Shown here: piece by piece, positions 49,001-61,000 of the stretch | How the letters are laid out: each line of letters begins with the position of its first letter | Position numbering within the stretch: position 1 is the stretch's first letter | Source: Eopsaltria australis | Lineage: Eukaryota; Chordata; Aves; Passeriformes; Petroicidae | Length of the DNA stretch: 64,000 bases | Direction: 5' to 3' | Assembly (NCBI GenBank): GCA_034509425.1 | Contig: JAVTVJ010000012.1 | Coordinates: 7,661,001 to 7,725,000, forward strand | Notes under the pieces: generated by a model | Told to the model about the DNA's origin: nothing | The model's input: the letters and a program-made list of their open reading frames with translations, nothing else | Database searches by the model: none | Made by a program: the position numbers and the translations under genes

Positions 49001-52000
49001 TTCCACTGTTTTTGAAAAGTATTGCTTTTTGCACCCCACTAAAGGTGTTCAGGGCATGAATCTCTGTGAATATTACTTCTCAGAAATATTCATGATGACT
49101 GCTGCATTTTCTCAGGCTTGCACCCAAAAAAGCTTCTTATTTTTCTGATAACTTTCTGGGACCAAGTAGCCTGAGAGTGGTTTTTATAAATTATTTTTAT
49201 CTTTTTCATTCTGATTGCCCACTGATTTGAGCAATATTTGAAAAAGACAGTATCTTGCATCTCAGACTTTACATGCAAATCTGTTTCAAGTATATCCATG
49301 TAAACAATACCGGTTTTCAATTTAAAAAATACTTTTATTCCAAATTTTTAATCATTAAAAGACAGTGAGTTAGTTATGCAAACAGTGCCAAAATTGATAA
49401 ATGAAAAATGTCCCAGTTAACACCATCCCAATGGAGAAAACTCTAAATGGCTCAAGATTTAATGTTGGGTTTTTTTAATATCTTGTAAAATTTTAATTTT
49501 GGCTAAGACTTGAAACACAACATGTAAATTTTGAATTACACATTATGTAAGTAATCCCAAAAAATGACAGGAGGAAAATCTTGAAACAACCCATCTCACA
49601 CTGACTCATAAAGGTAAGTGCAATATGACAGGAGATCTTCGTCACAGACTTTCCAAAACCTCCTCTTTGCTTACATTACTGCATTTCTGTGTTTAAGCTA
49701 TTTTTTCCATAATGAAGAACATTTGAGCAATAACAAGAAGTTTGGAATTTGTCCTTGCTTGGACATAAATCTCTAGGATCTGCCAAGTTCCACATTTACT
49801 CACAGACTGAATAAAAATCTGCAGCTGCGTCAAAATTTATGGTAAATAACATAGTCTTATAAAACTTGTCACATCAAAATGGGATCAAAGTACTGGTTTT
49901 GCAAATCCAACTCCTCTTTGTAAATCTAATTTCCTACTTTCTGTTGTTTTCCACTGCTGTATTTGTAACATTTTTCAGTAATGGAGAGAGATTCAAAATT
50001 GGAAGTCTCTGAATTTAGTAGAAAAAGTGAAATGAATAGGCACTACAGTAGCTCCAATATTTAAAGGCCTTAGAACAAATCTACAGAAGAATCTGTAACT
50101 TTATACAGAAAGTGGATTTAATTTATTATTTCTTTACAATTTCATTCCTCATTTCAGCCTATAGAAAGTATACAAAGATCTAGTAATATTTCACAGTTTG
50201 CACAGATGTAAAGGACCATGAATTGAAGGAATGTGAAGGGTAAGTTTAAAAACATGTGTAAGAATCAATAGTTAAGGTATTTTTACCATAAAAAACGTAT
50301 CTGTCTATTGGCACCTTCAGCTCAGGATACTCACAGCATATTGATTTATTTTAAGTTTACATGATCTTCAGTCACTTTTGTAGACTTTCCTGCAGAAAGT
50401 AAACATTCTCTAGAGCAGCACAAAAGTTTACAAATGCTAACTGAGCTTCTCTGATCAGAATGATTAAACAAACATGTTGATGAACTTAGAGGTAAGACTC
50501 CGCTTGATTACTACACGCATTACAAAGTACACAAATGACATAAAGCCCAAAGGTCTGCAGAGTTCTGGCTTTTGGTCCAACAGTTCAGCCATTAAAAATC
50601 TTCCTCTTAAGACTGCTGGAGTCTTTAATGACTGGGACAAATTATCTTTTTGGATCAGGATGTTTTAACAGTTTGATTTTCTTTATTGAAATGGTTTGCA
50701 AACCAGCTTCGTTATCTGCTATAACTGTTCATCTGTTCTGAAACAGCAGAAAAGGTTTTTGATATGACTTTTTGATGCAAAGCTGTTTGTTCAGCTTTGT
50801 TCCAGGTGGATTTCTTCACATATACTATGGTGTTTGCTAAGGAGACCTTAAAGTCTGGTGCAGTTACTTCCAATTCCCAAAGAATGATCCTGGTACCACC
50901 ACAGTGTGGTAATAAGCAAGCCCTACTAACTACAGTTTACTGAACTTGAAACAGCAAAACATGAAGGAGCCAATATAGGTTGGCAAACCAGCAATGCACT
51001 GATGGAAGAATGGAGTGGAAGGATGATTCAATGGCTAAAGACTGCTTAGGGGTTTGGGAGACCTGAAACAAGATCTTAACTTCTCCACTGAAACCCTGTT
51101 TAAAAAAGAGCAACTTTCTCCTGTCCGCAGCAAGCACCAGCTGCTTGTGTAACAGCTTTTAAACTGCTAATTTTTCATTTCAAGTGAAGCCAATAAACCA
51201 CTTGGGAAATGAGAGAGTGGAGAAATGAAGATTATTCCTGCCTGTAGATGCTGAGGGCCAGAAATATCAGCTGGCTGTTGATATCCTTGCTATTCCTCTG
51301 GCAATGGTCCCCACCTCTGTCAGGCTGAATGGGGAGTCAGGCGTTTGCATTGCCAAAATTGTGGTAACAGTTGTGACAGCCTCAGTAAAAGAGAAGATGG
51401 GAGCAGAGGTAAGAATGGGACAGGATAAAGAGGAATAAAAAGATGATATGATTACTGTTTGACATCTTCAGCTGTGATAAAGAACAAAGTCTGACCTCAT
51501 TTTACTAAAAATCCTTTTCATATTTTGCCATGTTTCTGTGAGAACAGAGCAGAGCCAAGTGTGACTGGAAACTGTCAGTAGGTCAGATGTAGCTTGGATG
51601 TTACACTTCATTTCTTGGGGGTTTTTTGTTGCCTGTATAAATGGTGCATGTGAATATCACAAATGTGTCATCACCCTGAAAACTCAGTAAAATGTGAATT
51701 AAAGCATCTGTGAGCTGACACTGTCTATTGTGTGATGTGCAGAAGCTGCTGCAGGGGCTTTCCATTGTTACTGGTATCTCCATGGGACCTTGAGTCATCA
51801 GCAGGCAGAGAAAAGCTACCAAAAATATTTCAGTACCCTTAGCTGCCTTAATCAGATTTTAACTTCCAAAGGGACACAGGGTGGTCAGCAGCACTCAGAA
51901 ATGGACCCTGAAAAGAAAGATCTCAAAGTAGCTAAAAGTCTGTTGTTTCAGCTCACTTTCCTTTGGTGTAATGGGAAGTGAAGTAAGTAGCTGGAACAGT

Positions 52001-53146
52001 TGAGCTTCTGACAAATCATTCCTTAGTAAGAGGATATAGCCTAGAGAAGAAAATTCCAGGAAATCTCATTTCTCAAAGTACTTTATTTTCCTTTGTACAT
52101 GCTTGCTGCATAGCAAAAAATGTGCCTATATATTTACATTATTTAAATTAATGTGATATTAACATAATAACATTTTAATATTTTACTTCTCAGTACCAAA
52201 TACTCAGAAATAAATTCCGTTGCCTCAATAACCTCTGTATGGAGTTCCTTTTGTGTAATGGTTGTATGAACAGCATGCTCATGGATGAGACAGTATGATA
52301 ACACTGGATATAGCAGAAAGCCTTACAATGTCTCACCATAATTGTCCCCGTTGCTTCAGACAATAAAAAGCATGAGCAATAGAAGTATTTATGACATAGG
52401 ATTATACTGGATTATCAAAGAAAAACTATGGAAATTGCCCATAAATCATATAGTGATCTAAATCCCATAGTCTTTAAATCATATCTGCACACTTCTATTT
52501 TGTGGTTTACTTATTTGAGGGTGTAATACAAATTTCATGTCTTAAATGAACTTTATTGCTCCACTCAAGCTCTGATGGATAAAGACCATGCTGCTGCCAT
52601 GTGAGCTAACTCATGCCACCAAACTCCATTTCCCTTGGTAGCTTTAAAAGCTGTAACTTTAAGTGCTTTGAAAAGAACAAAGACTGTTAGTTTCTGCATA
52701 TATTAGAAGTTTTGATTAAGGTTCCTAGAGGTTAAAGTGCATACAGACAATTCAGTACACTATGAGTTTTATCTATGAGTATAATCAACTTAGATCAAAA
52801 ATACAGTCCAACTGGGGAAAAGCTATCTTGTATTAGAATCTCACAGATTAACTCTACAACTAAAATGTAGGTATTACTAGAATCTGAAAAGGCCATTCTT
52901 GAACACTCTGAGCTTTCAAGATCCCCGTTATCTTCAGTTAGATTTCTAATGCAGTTAGGTAAGCTCTCCTTCCTATTCTGTTTCTTCTGCTTGTGAGATT
53001 ATACCAATTGTGCTGAGCAAAAACTCAACAATTATATATAATAATGGATAAATAAAAATATATCCATTAAATAGCATTAATTATGCTTTGTGAATACTAA
53101 AAACTCAAGTCTCTGAGCTGAAGTACAATCATTAATATAAATAACA
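46061..53146. other. Interval between BDKRB1 and BDKRB2
   Basis: AT-rich, no coding gene seen. Probably holds BDKRB1 promoter/5' sequence near its left end. Contains TA-rich low complexity at about 46258-46310 and a T-run at about 48620-48632. Confidence 0.6.
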
Positions 53147-53152
53147 TTTATT
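53147..53152 (-). terminator. Candidate poly(A) signal for BDKRB2
   Basis: AATAAA on the minus strand about 690 nt after the BDKRB2 stop. First canonical signal I see downstream; unproven. Confidence 0.4.
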
Positions 53153-53839
53153 CACTCAAAAGGAGTAAGTGAATGTTTTCAGTCCAAGATAGAAGGGGTA
53201 AAGAATCTTCTTCTACAAAGAAAACTCAGCTAACTTCATGCAGCTGGGTGCAGCTTTCCTTCCACCACTGCTTAACATTTTTTCAGCTACTTTCCACACA
53301 TTCTTGTTCATGTAAATCTGTAACTAACTGGAGCAGTTGCTTGTCAATGAAAAAATCTGAGTGTTTCTGATGACTGAAGAGAGAAATTAAAAGACACATC
53401 TAAAAATGCATCCTATAGGATTTACTTAGAAGAATTAACTCAAATACAAGCCCTTTCCAGATAAAAAAATCTTACCTAACACACTATTATGGGTACCATA
53501 GGTAGCTGCACAATCTTGACAATAGTTTCTGTATTTGGGCTCTGTTCAGAGAATTGTTTGTACACCTTAGAAACACAAATATTCCAAATGATACGTGCGC
53601 CAAATATCATTCGGCCATGAGAATGTAAGTAAGCTACAAAATAGGATTCAATTGTGAAAAACATCCAATAACATTATAGGCAGGTCTCTTTATGGAATTT
53701 CCATTAAGATCAAACCATTGTTTTCCCTCACATTATGAACACTGCCACATGTTTACTCTGTGGAGCTGTAGCAGATGGATAGGAGCAGAGACTGATATGC
53801 TAGAAGGCTTTCTTCCTTTGAGGATTTCCTAAAATTATG

Positions 53840-54982
53840 CTATTGGGGTAACGACAAAACAGACTTTTTCCTTGAGTATTCACTTGAAATGGAAGTTCTT
53901 AATGTGTCCAGGGAGTTTTCCATCTGCACAGACTCTAATTTTCTGCACCTCTTTGTGAACAAGTCCTTGTAGAATTCCACAGCCTTCTTCTGGAAGTTTT
54001 TCCCAACAATCACATACAAGACTGGATTCAGACAGCTGTTGCTAAAGGAGCAGTATGTGGCTATCTGGGTCAGTATGTCATTGATGTCTTCCAGGCACTT
54101 GAGAGAGGGTGAGAAGTAACGGATAGTGTCGAGGAATGTGCTGATCTGGAATGGAAGCCAGCAAATGATGAACAGCAGGAGCACAGCAAGGATCAGCATG
54201 GTGGCTCTCCTCTCTGTCTGGACCACCTTCATTTTTCGTAGCTCACTGCTTCGTAAGGCTTTGATGATTTCCACAGTGCAATAGGTAATTGCACAGAATG
54301 GGATCACAAACCCCACAATATTCAGCAAGGAGTTGTTTGTGGGCTCCCAGTAGCTGTCTGGGTAAAGAAGAACACAGGCTGTGATGTTGTACTCTTCAAA
54401 ATAGTGCAAATTTCGAAACACCATTGTAGGTGAACACAGGAGCAATGCACATATCCAGATTACAAAACAATTCCATTTGGCACAGGTGGCTCGTCTCATC
54501 CGTCCAAGAGACATGGTTTTCACCAAGGCCAGGTAGCGGTCGATGCTCACCAGTGTCAGGAAATAAATGCTAGCATATAAATTCATGTAACTCATAATGT
54601 TGACAGCTTTACAGAGAAACAGGCCAAAAGGCCAATGAAAATTGTTAGAAATATTAATGGCCCAGAAAGGTAAAGTACAGACCAACATTAGGTCAGCAAA
54701 TGCCATGTTTGCTAAGTAAATTTCAGCCACTGTGCAGCTACTCTTGTGGAAACACAGGACAGTGAGCACAAAAGAATTTTCTATTGATCCCAGAATAAAT
54801 ATAAACCAGAGAAATCCAGGCTGAAAGTCCTGTAGCCATTTCCATACATCTGCACTAACACATTCAGGTTGATCTATCTGATGCACTCCTGAATTATTGT
54901 GGAAATTTGCTGGACTGACAGTGAGCTCCTGGGTGGTCATGTTGTACAGCTGCGTAACATTTTCAGTTGTGATGGAAATCAT
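53840..54982 (-). CDS. BDKRB2: Bradykinin receptor B2 / ornithokinin receptor (380 aa)
   Basis: Constitutive kinin receptor, Gq-coupled, raising Ca2+ and driving vasodilation and smooth-muscle responses. In birds the B2 orthologue is the receptor for ornithokinin ([Thr6,Leu8]-bradykinin). Single-exon coding region with seven TM segments. N-glycosylation sites N8, N14, N29, N199; EN (68-69) in TM1 as in mammalian B2; D97 in TM2; C124-C203 and C41/C296 cysteine pairs; DRY 148-150; CWLP 274-277; NPVLY 319-323. D285 and D302 match the two human aspartates that bind the peptide N-terminus. The tail keeps VQMENSLDTLRTSIS (352-366), the GRK/arrestin phosphorylation cluster. Tyr132 replaces the human TM3 serine. 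The ATG lies 2 nt after a splice acceptor, so an upstream exon could extend or replace this start. Human B2 is 391 aa. Confidence 0.96.
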   Translation of the reverse strand: MISITTENVTQLYNMTTQELTVSPANFHNNSGVHQIDQPECVSADVWKWLQDFQPGFLWFIFILGSIENSFVLTVLCFHKSSCTVAEIYLANMAFADLMLVCTLPFWAINISNNFHWPFGLFLCKAVNIMSYMNLYASIYFLTLVSIDRYLALVKTMSLGRMRRATCAKWNCFVIWICALLLCSPTMVFRNLHYFEEYNITACVLLYPDSYWEPTNNSLLNIVGFVIPFCAITYCTVEIIKALRSSELRKMKVVQTERRATMLILAVLLLFIICWLPFQISTFLDTIRYFSPSLKCLEDINDILTQIATYCSFSNSCLNPVLYVIVGKNFQKKAVEFYKDLFTKRCRKLESVQMENSLDTLRTSISSEYSRKKSVLSLPQ

Positions 54983-55000
54983 TTCTGTGAAGAGAAAAAT
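54983..55000 (-). promoter_or_regulatory. BDKRB2 splice acceptor before the ATG
   Basis: Minus strand CCTATTTTTCTCTTCACAG|AAATG. A strong pyrimidine tract with AG at 54986-54985 puts the coding exon start at 54984, as in mammals where the main coding exon follows a long 5' intron. Confidence 0.65.
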
Positions 55001-58000
55001 AGGTGATGTGAGATTGCTACATCTAGCTCAGTGCTGCAAAAGACACAAGAAAAGCTTTCTCTGCTTTTCCTAATGTCCTAGAAGCATAGCTTTTGAACAG
55101 GCTTGCAGTTCCCTGGGTGTGTCTGTGGAATATTTCACAGACAGCACTGCTATTTGACTGCCTGGACCAATTTTAGGCAAGTAAAACAGAGGGGATGTAG
55201 CAAAAACAGACATTGTTAAGAATGGGTTGACTGAAGAGAACATTTACTTTATTCACTAGAACTGAGCTGCAGGAAGTCTTTGTTAATTCTTTGAGGACAT
55301 TTGTCTTCTCATCTTGGTGTTTCATTAGCCATGTTCTCCTAAAGGACAGGTGTACTTTGTGTCTCAGGTTGCTCATGGCAAAACTGCAGTTCTGTGTCAC
55401 AAACTGCTACATTTTATTCCGTCCCCTGTAGAGCAAGAATCGAGTGGAATTCAGTCGTTCTTCCTCCCCAAAGAACACCATATATTTTCCCAAATGTTAT
55501 GACTGTACTATAAACAGACATTTAGTTTGCAGCTCTAGTTTGCATTGAGAACGCCGTGGGATCAGTGTTTGCCAGCAGTGTGCCTTTCTGAGCTTCTCAC
55601 TGAAATCGTCTGCGTATTTCTGTCTCTGTGTTACAGTCTCTTCCTGCAGCCAAGTCACAGAAGAGATAAATTGTACAACCTTCATGAAGAAACTCAGTTC
55701 TAAGAGGTGTGCAGTGGGTGGGTTGGCAATTTGGTAGAGTGGCCATCCTATAAGCCAGGAGCTGTCTGCAGTCAGCCAGCCTGGGTGCAAGAGCACAGTC
55801 TGAAAATCGGAATACTGTATACATTCTACACATCAGAACAGCCTGGGATTGTACAGGGAGCTATTTACAGGCAGAAAAGTCACGTGCACTTTAATGTTAC
55901 TAAAACCAAACAGAAGTTGAGTGTGCAGCATCACTCACTACTGGTAAAATGTTAACTGTGTTTTCTTGGTTTTGTGCTCTTGGGAAATGAATGCTGAGAT
56001 ATTATTCAAATGCAAGATTGGCTTCCCAGATCTGTACATATAATTCTCTGGACTGGAATATCGTTTGTCTTTTTCCAGGTCTTTATAACACCCACTGTTT
56101 ATGTTATAATTTGATTGGAAGCTTTTCAAATGTATTTTTAATTAAGATATTTGTCCTCTTCAATTGGTGACTTGGCAGTGAAAAGGGACACACTTGCAAT
56201 TCCTAAAAGAATGGGGGTTCTCACTTGTTTTCTGGTTGCTGGAACTGTTGGCTGGTAAGTAACAGTGCTTAATATGCATACAGAAATTTGGGTATTGGCT
56301 GCAGAATTGTGGAAAAATGGTGGTCATATTTTGTGTACTTTGCGTTAATAAAACACTGCAGCACTTAAATATCTCAAAGTCCAGCTTGTGTGGATGTGAG
56401 AGCTGCCACTAACAAATTGCAAACAGCAGTTTCAAGTTTCCCTTTCTTTCTGTACTGGCACTTTTCACTGTAGAAACACATAGGAAGTTAAATACTAAAG
56501 GATGGCCAGCAAGAGGTCATCTGAGAAAAGGACAAGTTCTATTGCTTGATGCAATTATCAGAAACTGTTTCTTCTGCTGGTAGTAGGCTGTGAACCAGCA
56601 GAAAAACCATAAATTAGTGCATTATTTTACACTTTGAGGTTGGATGTATGCACATATTTAATAAGATGACCATTTGTAATTCAGAGAGTGGTTATAAAGG
56701 CCATATTGGCTTTTCCTGTGATTTTCCCTCATTATGTTAATTTACCGAATTTAATTTACAACAAACAGCAGCTCCAAAACTGCATATTGATTAATCTGTA
56801 TTTTCTCTGCAATTAATCTCTTTCAGATTTTCTTAGAAGGGAAAGACCTAGAATACTTTAAAATAAGTTAGTTACATCATATTACTGTGGTCTAGGAACA
56901 GTGTGCAGGGACTAGTTAGAATGTCATGCCCCCATGACATGGGGCTTCTGGCAACCTCCTCCTTGGTCCTTAGTTCAACTCCTTCCAAAATTTGTTGTGA
57001 GAAATGGGGAAGTAAACAAGGTCAAATGTGCTGATTATCAATTAAAAACCCTAATGTTTAGGGTTAAAATGATATGCTTGGTGCTATTCTGTATAGTACA
57101 AGAGACTCATTTAAAGTGTGTGATTGCTGAATAAATTATGATTGACAAAGCCACACTTTAGAGAAGGCAGTGATTTTCCGTTTTCTTGTCATATTTTGGT
57201 GAAAATAAGTGTGATCCTTTCACACATTCTCTGCAAATACTTTCTGTGTAATGCAAGACAAGCCTAATATCTCAGCAGGGACTTTCAATAAGATTTTATG
57301 TGGCAGTTTTGATTGCAATACTGCCCAGCTGAAGTAATCTATCATTACTGATTCTGAGGGACCCCTGTGGGGGCTGAGTTTGAACCTGATGGAGGTCCCC
57401 TCCTGTTGTGAGTTACCTCCTCCTTGACAGTCATAAAACCCACTGTCAGTCATTATCCTGTGTTGTTCTGGAGTATTTTATTTAATAGCATTGGGAACAA
57501 ATGGCAAGGTTCTGAAGGAGGGGGGTTCAGGGTGCCCTGTGTGGGAGGCAGTCATGGCCTGGCCAGTGCTGGTGGCAGCCAGCCCTCACCAAGGCAGGAA
57601 GGCTTTGGGGTCAGCTCAGGGGGGCACTGTGGGTGTTGGCCAGATCCTGCCAATGCTGCAAACAAGGAACCCTTGCAGAGGGACTGGGAAGAAGGGGTTA
57701 ATCAGCTGTTGGATTGTCATTACAGGCAGCTGGAGAAGGACCCCAGAAAGGTGGCGGTCACCAGCGCCATAGCCTGAAACCAGGGCACTCTCCTGCCAGC
57801 AGCTGTTCCAGGACTGACCCAACTACTGGCATGAGAGAGGCAGGAGTTAATCAGCAAGCCAAGGATAGTACCTAGAGTCCAGCAGAGTGACTGATCTTAG
57901 AATGTGGAGGGAAAACCTCCATGCTACAGCCATACATGCTGGGGCCTATGGAAGTTCTTGAAAGAAAAGAAGGGGAATGTGTTGAACTGGGCCAAAAAGT

Positions 58001-61000
58001 CCTCTAAGGATCAAGAGATATAAGCTAAGGAATGGAAGGACAGGAGAAAAAGGGTCAGAGCTCATTTAATGCTGCTACTGGTTAAATGCAAGCTCCAGCA
58101 AAGCTTTACTCCCCAAATGGGATATGCTGCTTCAGATGAATGTTTTTCACCATCTCTTTTGGGTCTGGATGAAGCCCTACGGCTACTGAACTCATGTCTC
58201 TATTGGTATTGCCATTGGCGTTAACCTTTCCTTGTACTATGCCTAACATTTTCTGTATGCTGAGATACAGTGAATAACTAAATGTCTCATGATGGTCTCA
58301 GTCATGTTTTATACAAGGACACATTCTGAAATGTGCAATAAGAATACAGGTTATTTCAATGTTACCTGCAGTAATCTTCTCTGTGGGAGTAAGAGAGACT
58401 TTGTAATGTATATTTTACAGCTGTTGTGACTTTGCTGATTACATGTTTTGCAGAAGCAAGGTGTGAAATTTGTAATTAGTATATCCTGAGATTGTCATAA
58501 TATTAACCTTGCTAGTTTCATCCTCAGAGACAAGAGGTGGAGCCTAAAACAGATAAATGCTGTTATGATGTTAACTGCTATAATATTATTTGCTGGAGCA
58601 AAAGAGAAAATATTAAAAAGCATTGGTAACCAGTCCTGATGTTTTCCTACACAATCTAATTCGCAAGGACAAAGGATAGAGTGGGCCCAAGGCTGTACTA
58701 GTCTTCTCCAAATGAGAAATTTCTTTGATGGATGATCATCCATGATGAAAGTTGTCTAGAAAGCACCTTAATTTTCCATGTATTTCAGGGTTTTCTTAGC
58801 AAGGCCATATGAAGGATAGGTGTGACCCTCAGTCTGTAGCATCCTTAGCAGAATTTTACAATTACCCAGTTCGCTTTAAGTGCTGTCCGTGACCAAAAAT
58901 GTTTTCAGATACATACAGCTGGCTTGCCATACATGCATACAGCTCCATGTACAGCTGGGGATCAGTGGCACAGAGGAGAGGAAAAGCTGGGAGAAGAAAC
59001 AGGGCTTTAAATGAGTGGCTGCAAACTGACAGAGGCACTGGCTGACTTCTGACGTGGTGATATTTTAGAAGACGTGCTAGCTGCAGAAAGAAACAGGCAA
59101 GGGCTGCCCCAGGTTCTCCCCTGACTCTCTGTTTCTGTGCAGAGTCCAGCCTGCTTTAATGCTTTGTATTTTTTGTGTGAGTTTGTCCTCCTGAACATCT
59201 CTGAGCCCAGCTTGGGCAGCCAAGTGTCCCCTGGTGGTGCCTATTTTCCAGGCAGCCTTGCTTCTTCATGCTAATGTAAAAGCTACAGCAGACGTAACAG
59301 AGGAGCTGCCAGAGCTGTAAGAGGTGAAAGGAAATCTGCCTGACAGATCTGCTGTGACTGAAATGGGAAATAGCAGGAGTTGAAAAGCTGCTGTAGGTAA
59401 GGGAGGTCTTTCACAGTGTGATTTGTGCAAGGAAGCCTGGAAGTCCTGCTGACTCTGTGCAAGCACCACTGCTGCCCTCAGGAGCTTGAAGGGTAAACTT
59501 GATAGGCTCAGCAAGTTGTTAGGAGGCTGTAGGATGCCCCCTAAACTGCCTCATTTGTGACCATCAGACAGGTTTTTGCTGGCCAAGGAGAGAGGTTTAA
59601 TTTTAACAGCTTTGGAGGATTTTGTTCCAGGACAATGTCTATTTGTGAGGAAAAGGAGTATTTTTATGTAGTAATAGGTTATAACAAAATTATTTCAATG
59701 CCTGATTTGTCCTTCAGCACCATGCAACAGGTTTATCAGGCCTGAAGCACATGATGGGATGCATAAGCAGAGGCATTGCTCAGCAAGAAGTCAAAGGTGT
59801 GCTGGAAGATTGAGCTTCAGAGATGGGTTCTTACATTCAGAATTTAGTATTAACAAAAACACAGGCAACCCATCCTCTTTATAAATTCTATACCTTCTCC
59901 ATAAGGTGTATTTTCAAAGCTTCTCTTTCAACCTTGTCTTCTTGTAACCTTTATTCCTGAAAAAAGTCACCTTTTTCATCTGTTCCCAGTTCACTGAAAC
60001 TCTTTTTTCCATCGAATCCAAGCCCAATGGGACAGCTCATACCCCTCTCTTTGGCTTCAGAATGGGTTTGTGTCCTTGGCTGGATGAATATTGGAAGGTA
60101 AAATTATATCACTTCCCATGGCATCTCTGAAACGTGTTCTGAAACATTCTCTCAATGTCCTTTTAATTCTGTGTTACTGTGGAGGCATTAGTTAATTTGG
60201 AGAGGTAGAGGAAGTGTGAGAAACATTCCTAAAATGTTCTGCTTTCATGGAGCCCACGACATTAATTTTTAATTTCCAATCTTTGTATAATGAATCTCTA
60301 ATGGGCTTTACTACATTTGAGGTTGTAGATCAGTGGACACTTTCAGTTAAGTGTTAACTTAAAGGTTTCCTGCTTTTCATTCACTCTTCACTGTCCCTTT
60401 TACTTTACAGCTGCCCTCACAGTTTGTTAGGCTTCATGTTGAACCATGTTGACTGGAAAAAAACAACCTTGTAAAAGAAAAAATTCTTTTTAACAGAAAT
60501 CAGCTGTATAATTTACCAGAAAATTAAGGAAATAAATAAAATATACAGAAGAGAAAGCTCTCAAAAGTGTTATTTTTAGATATTATTTGTTGTGTAAGTT
60601 AGAAGCACACTATGGAAAGAAACTATTGCTTTGCAGTTACTGTTAAAGGCATCAACTATGTTAGGAAAAATGGGGGGAAATAAACTTTTTTCTGTTAAAG
60701 TAGTTATAATAACAATAAAACGAAAGTGAGAATAGGCTATTAACTTTTCCCTATGTGTGGGAGATGAAACTACTCAATTCCAGCTAAAGAAAGGTGTGGA
60801 GAAAGCAGAAATCTAATCAACTGCAATGCATAACATATTTTTTAAATATAAATTTTATACAAAGCACTTTGCATAGCATTTTTTTTTTCCAAGCAGAAAT
60901 CTTGAATACTCTTACTTTAAACTCTCCAGAGTTACAGTCTCCTAAAAGTAAACCTATAGTTTTTAGCTTTAGAAATCTAGTATATTATTTTTCAATGCTC

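Noticed and set aside
48665..49039. Minus-strand open frame of 124 codons
   Set aside because: No motif, no splice partner, AT-rich context; likely chance.
53476..53664. Minus-strand exon-like frame ending at donor TTAG|GTAAGA between BDKRB2 and BDKRB1
   Set aside because: It falls inside the expected BDKRB2 3'UTR, resembles no family, and has only a weak acceptor.
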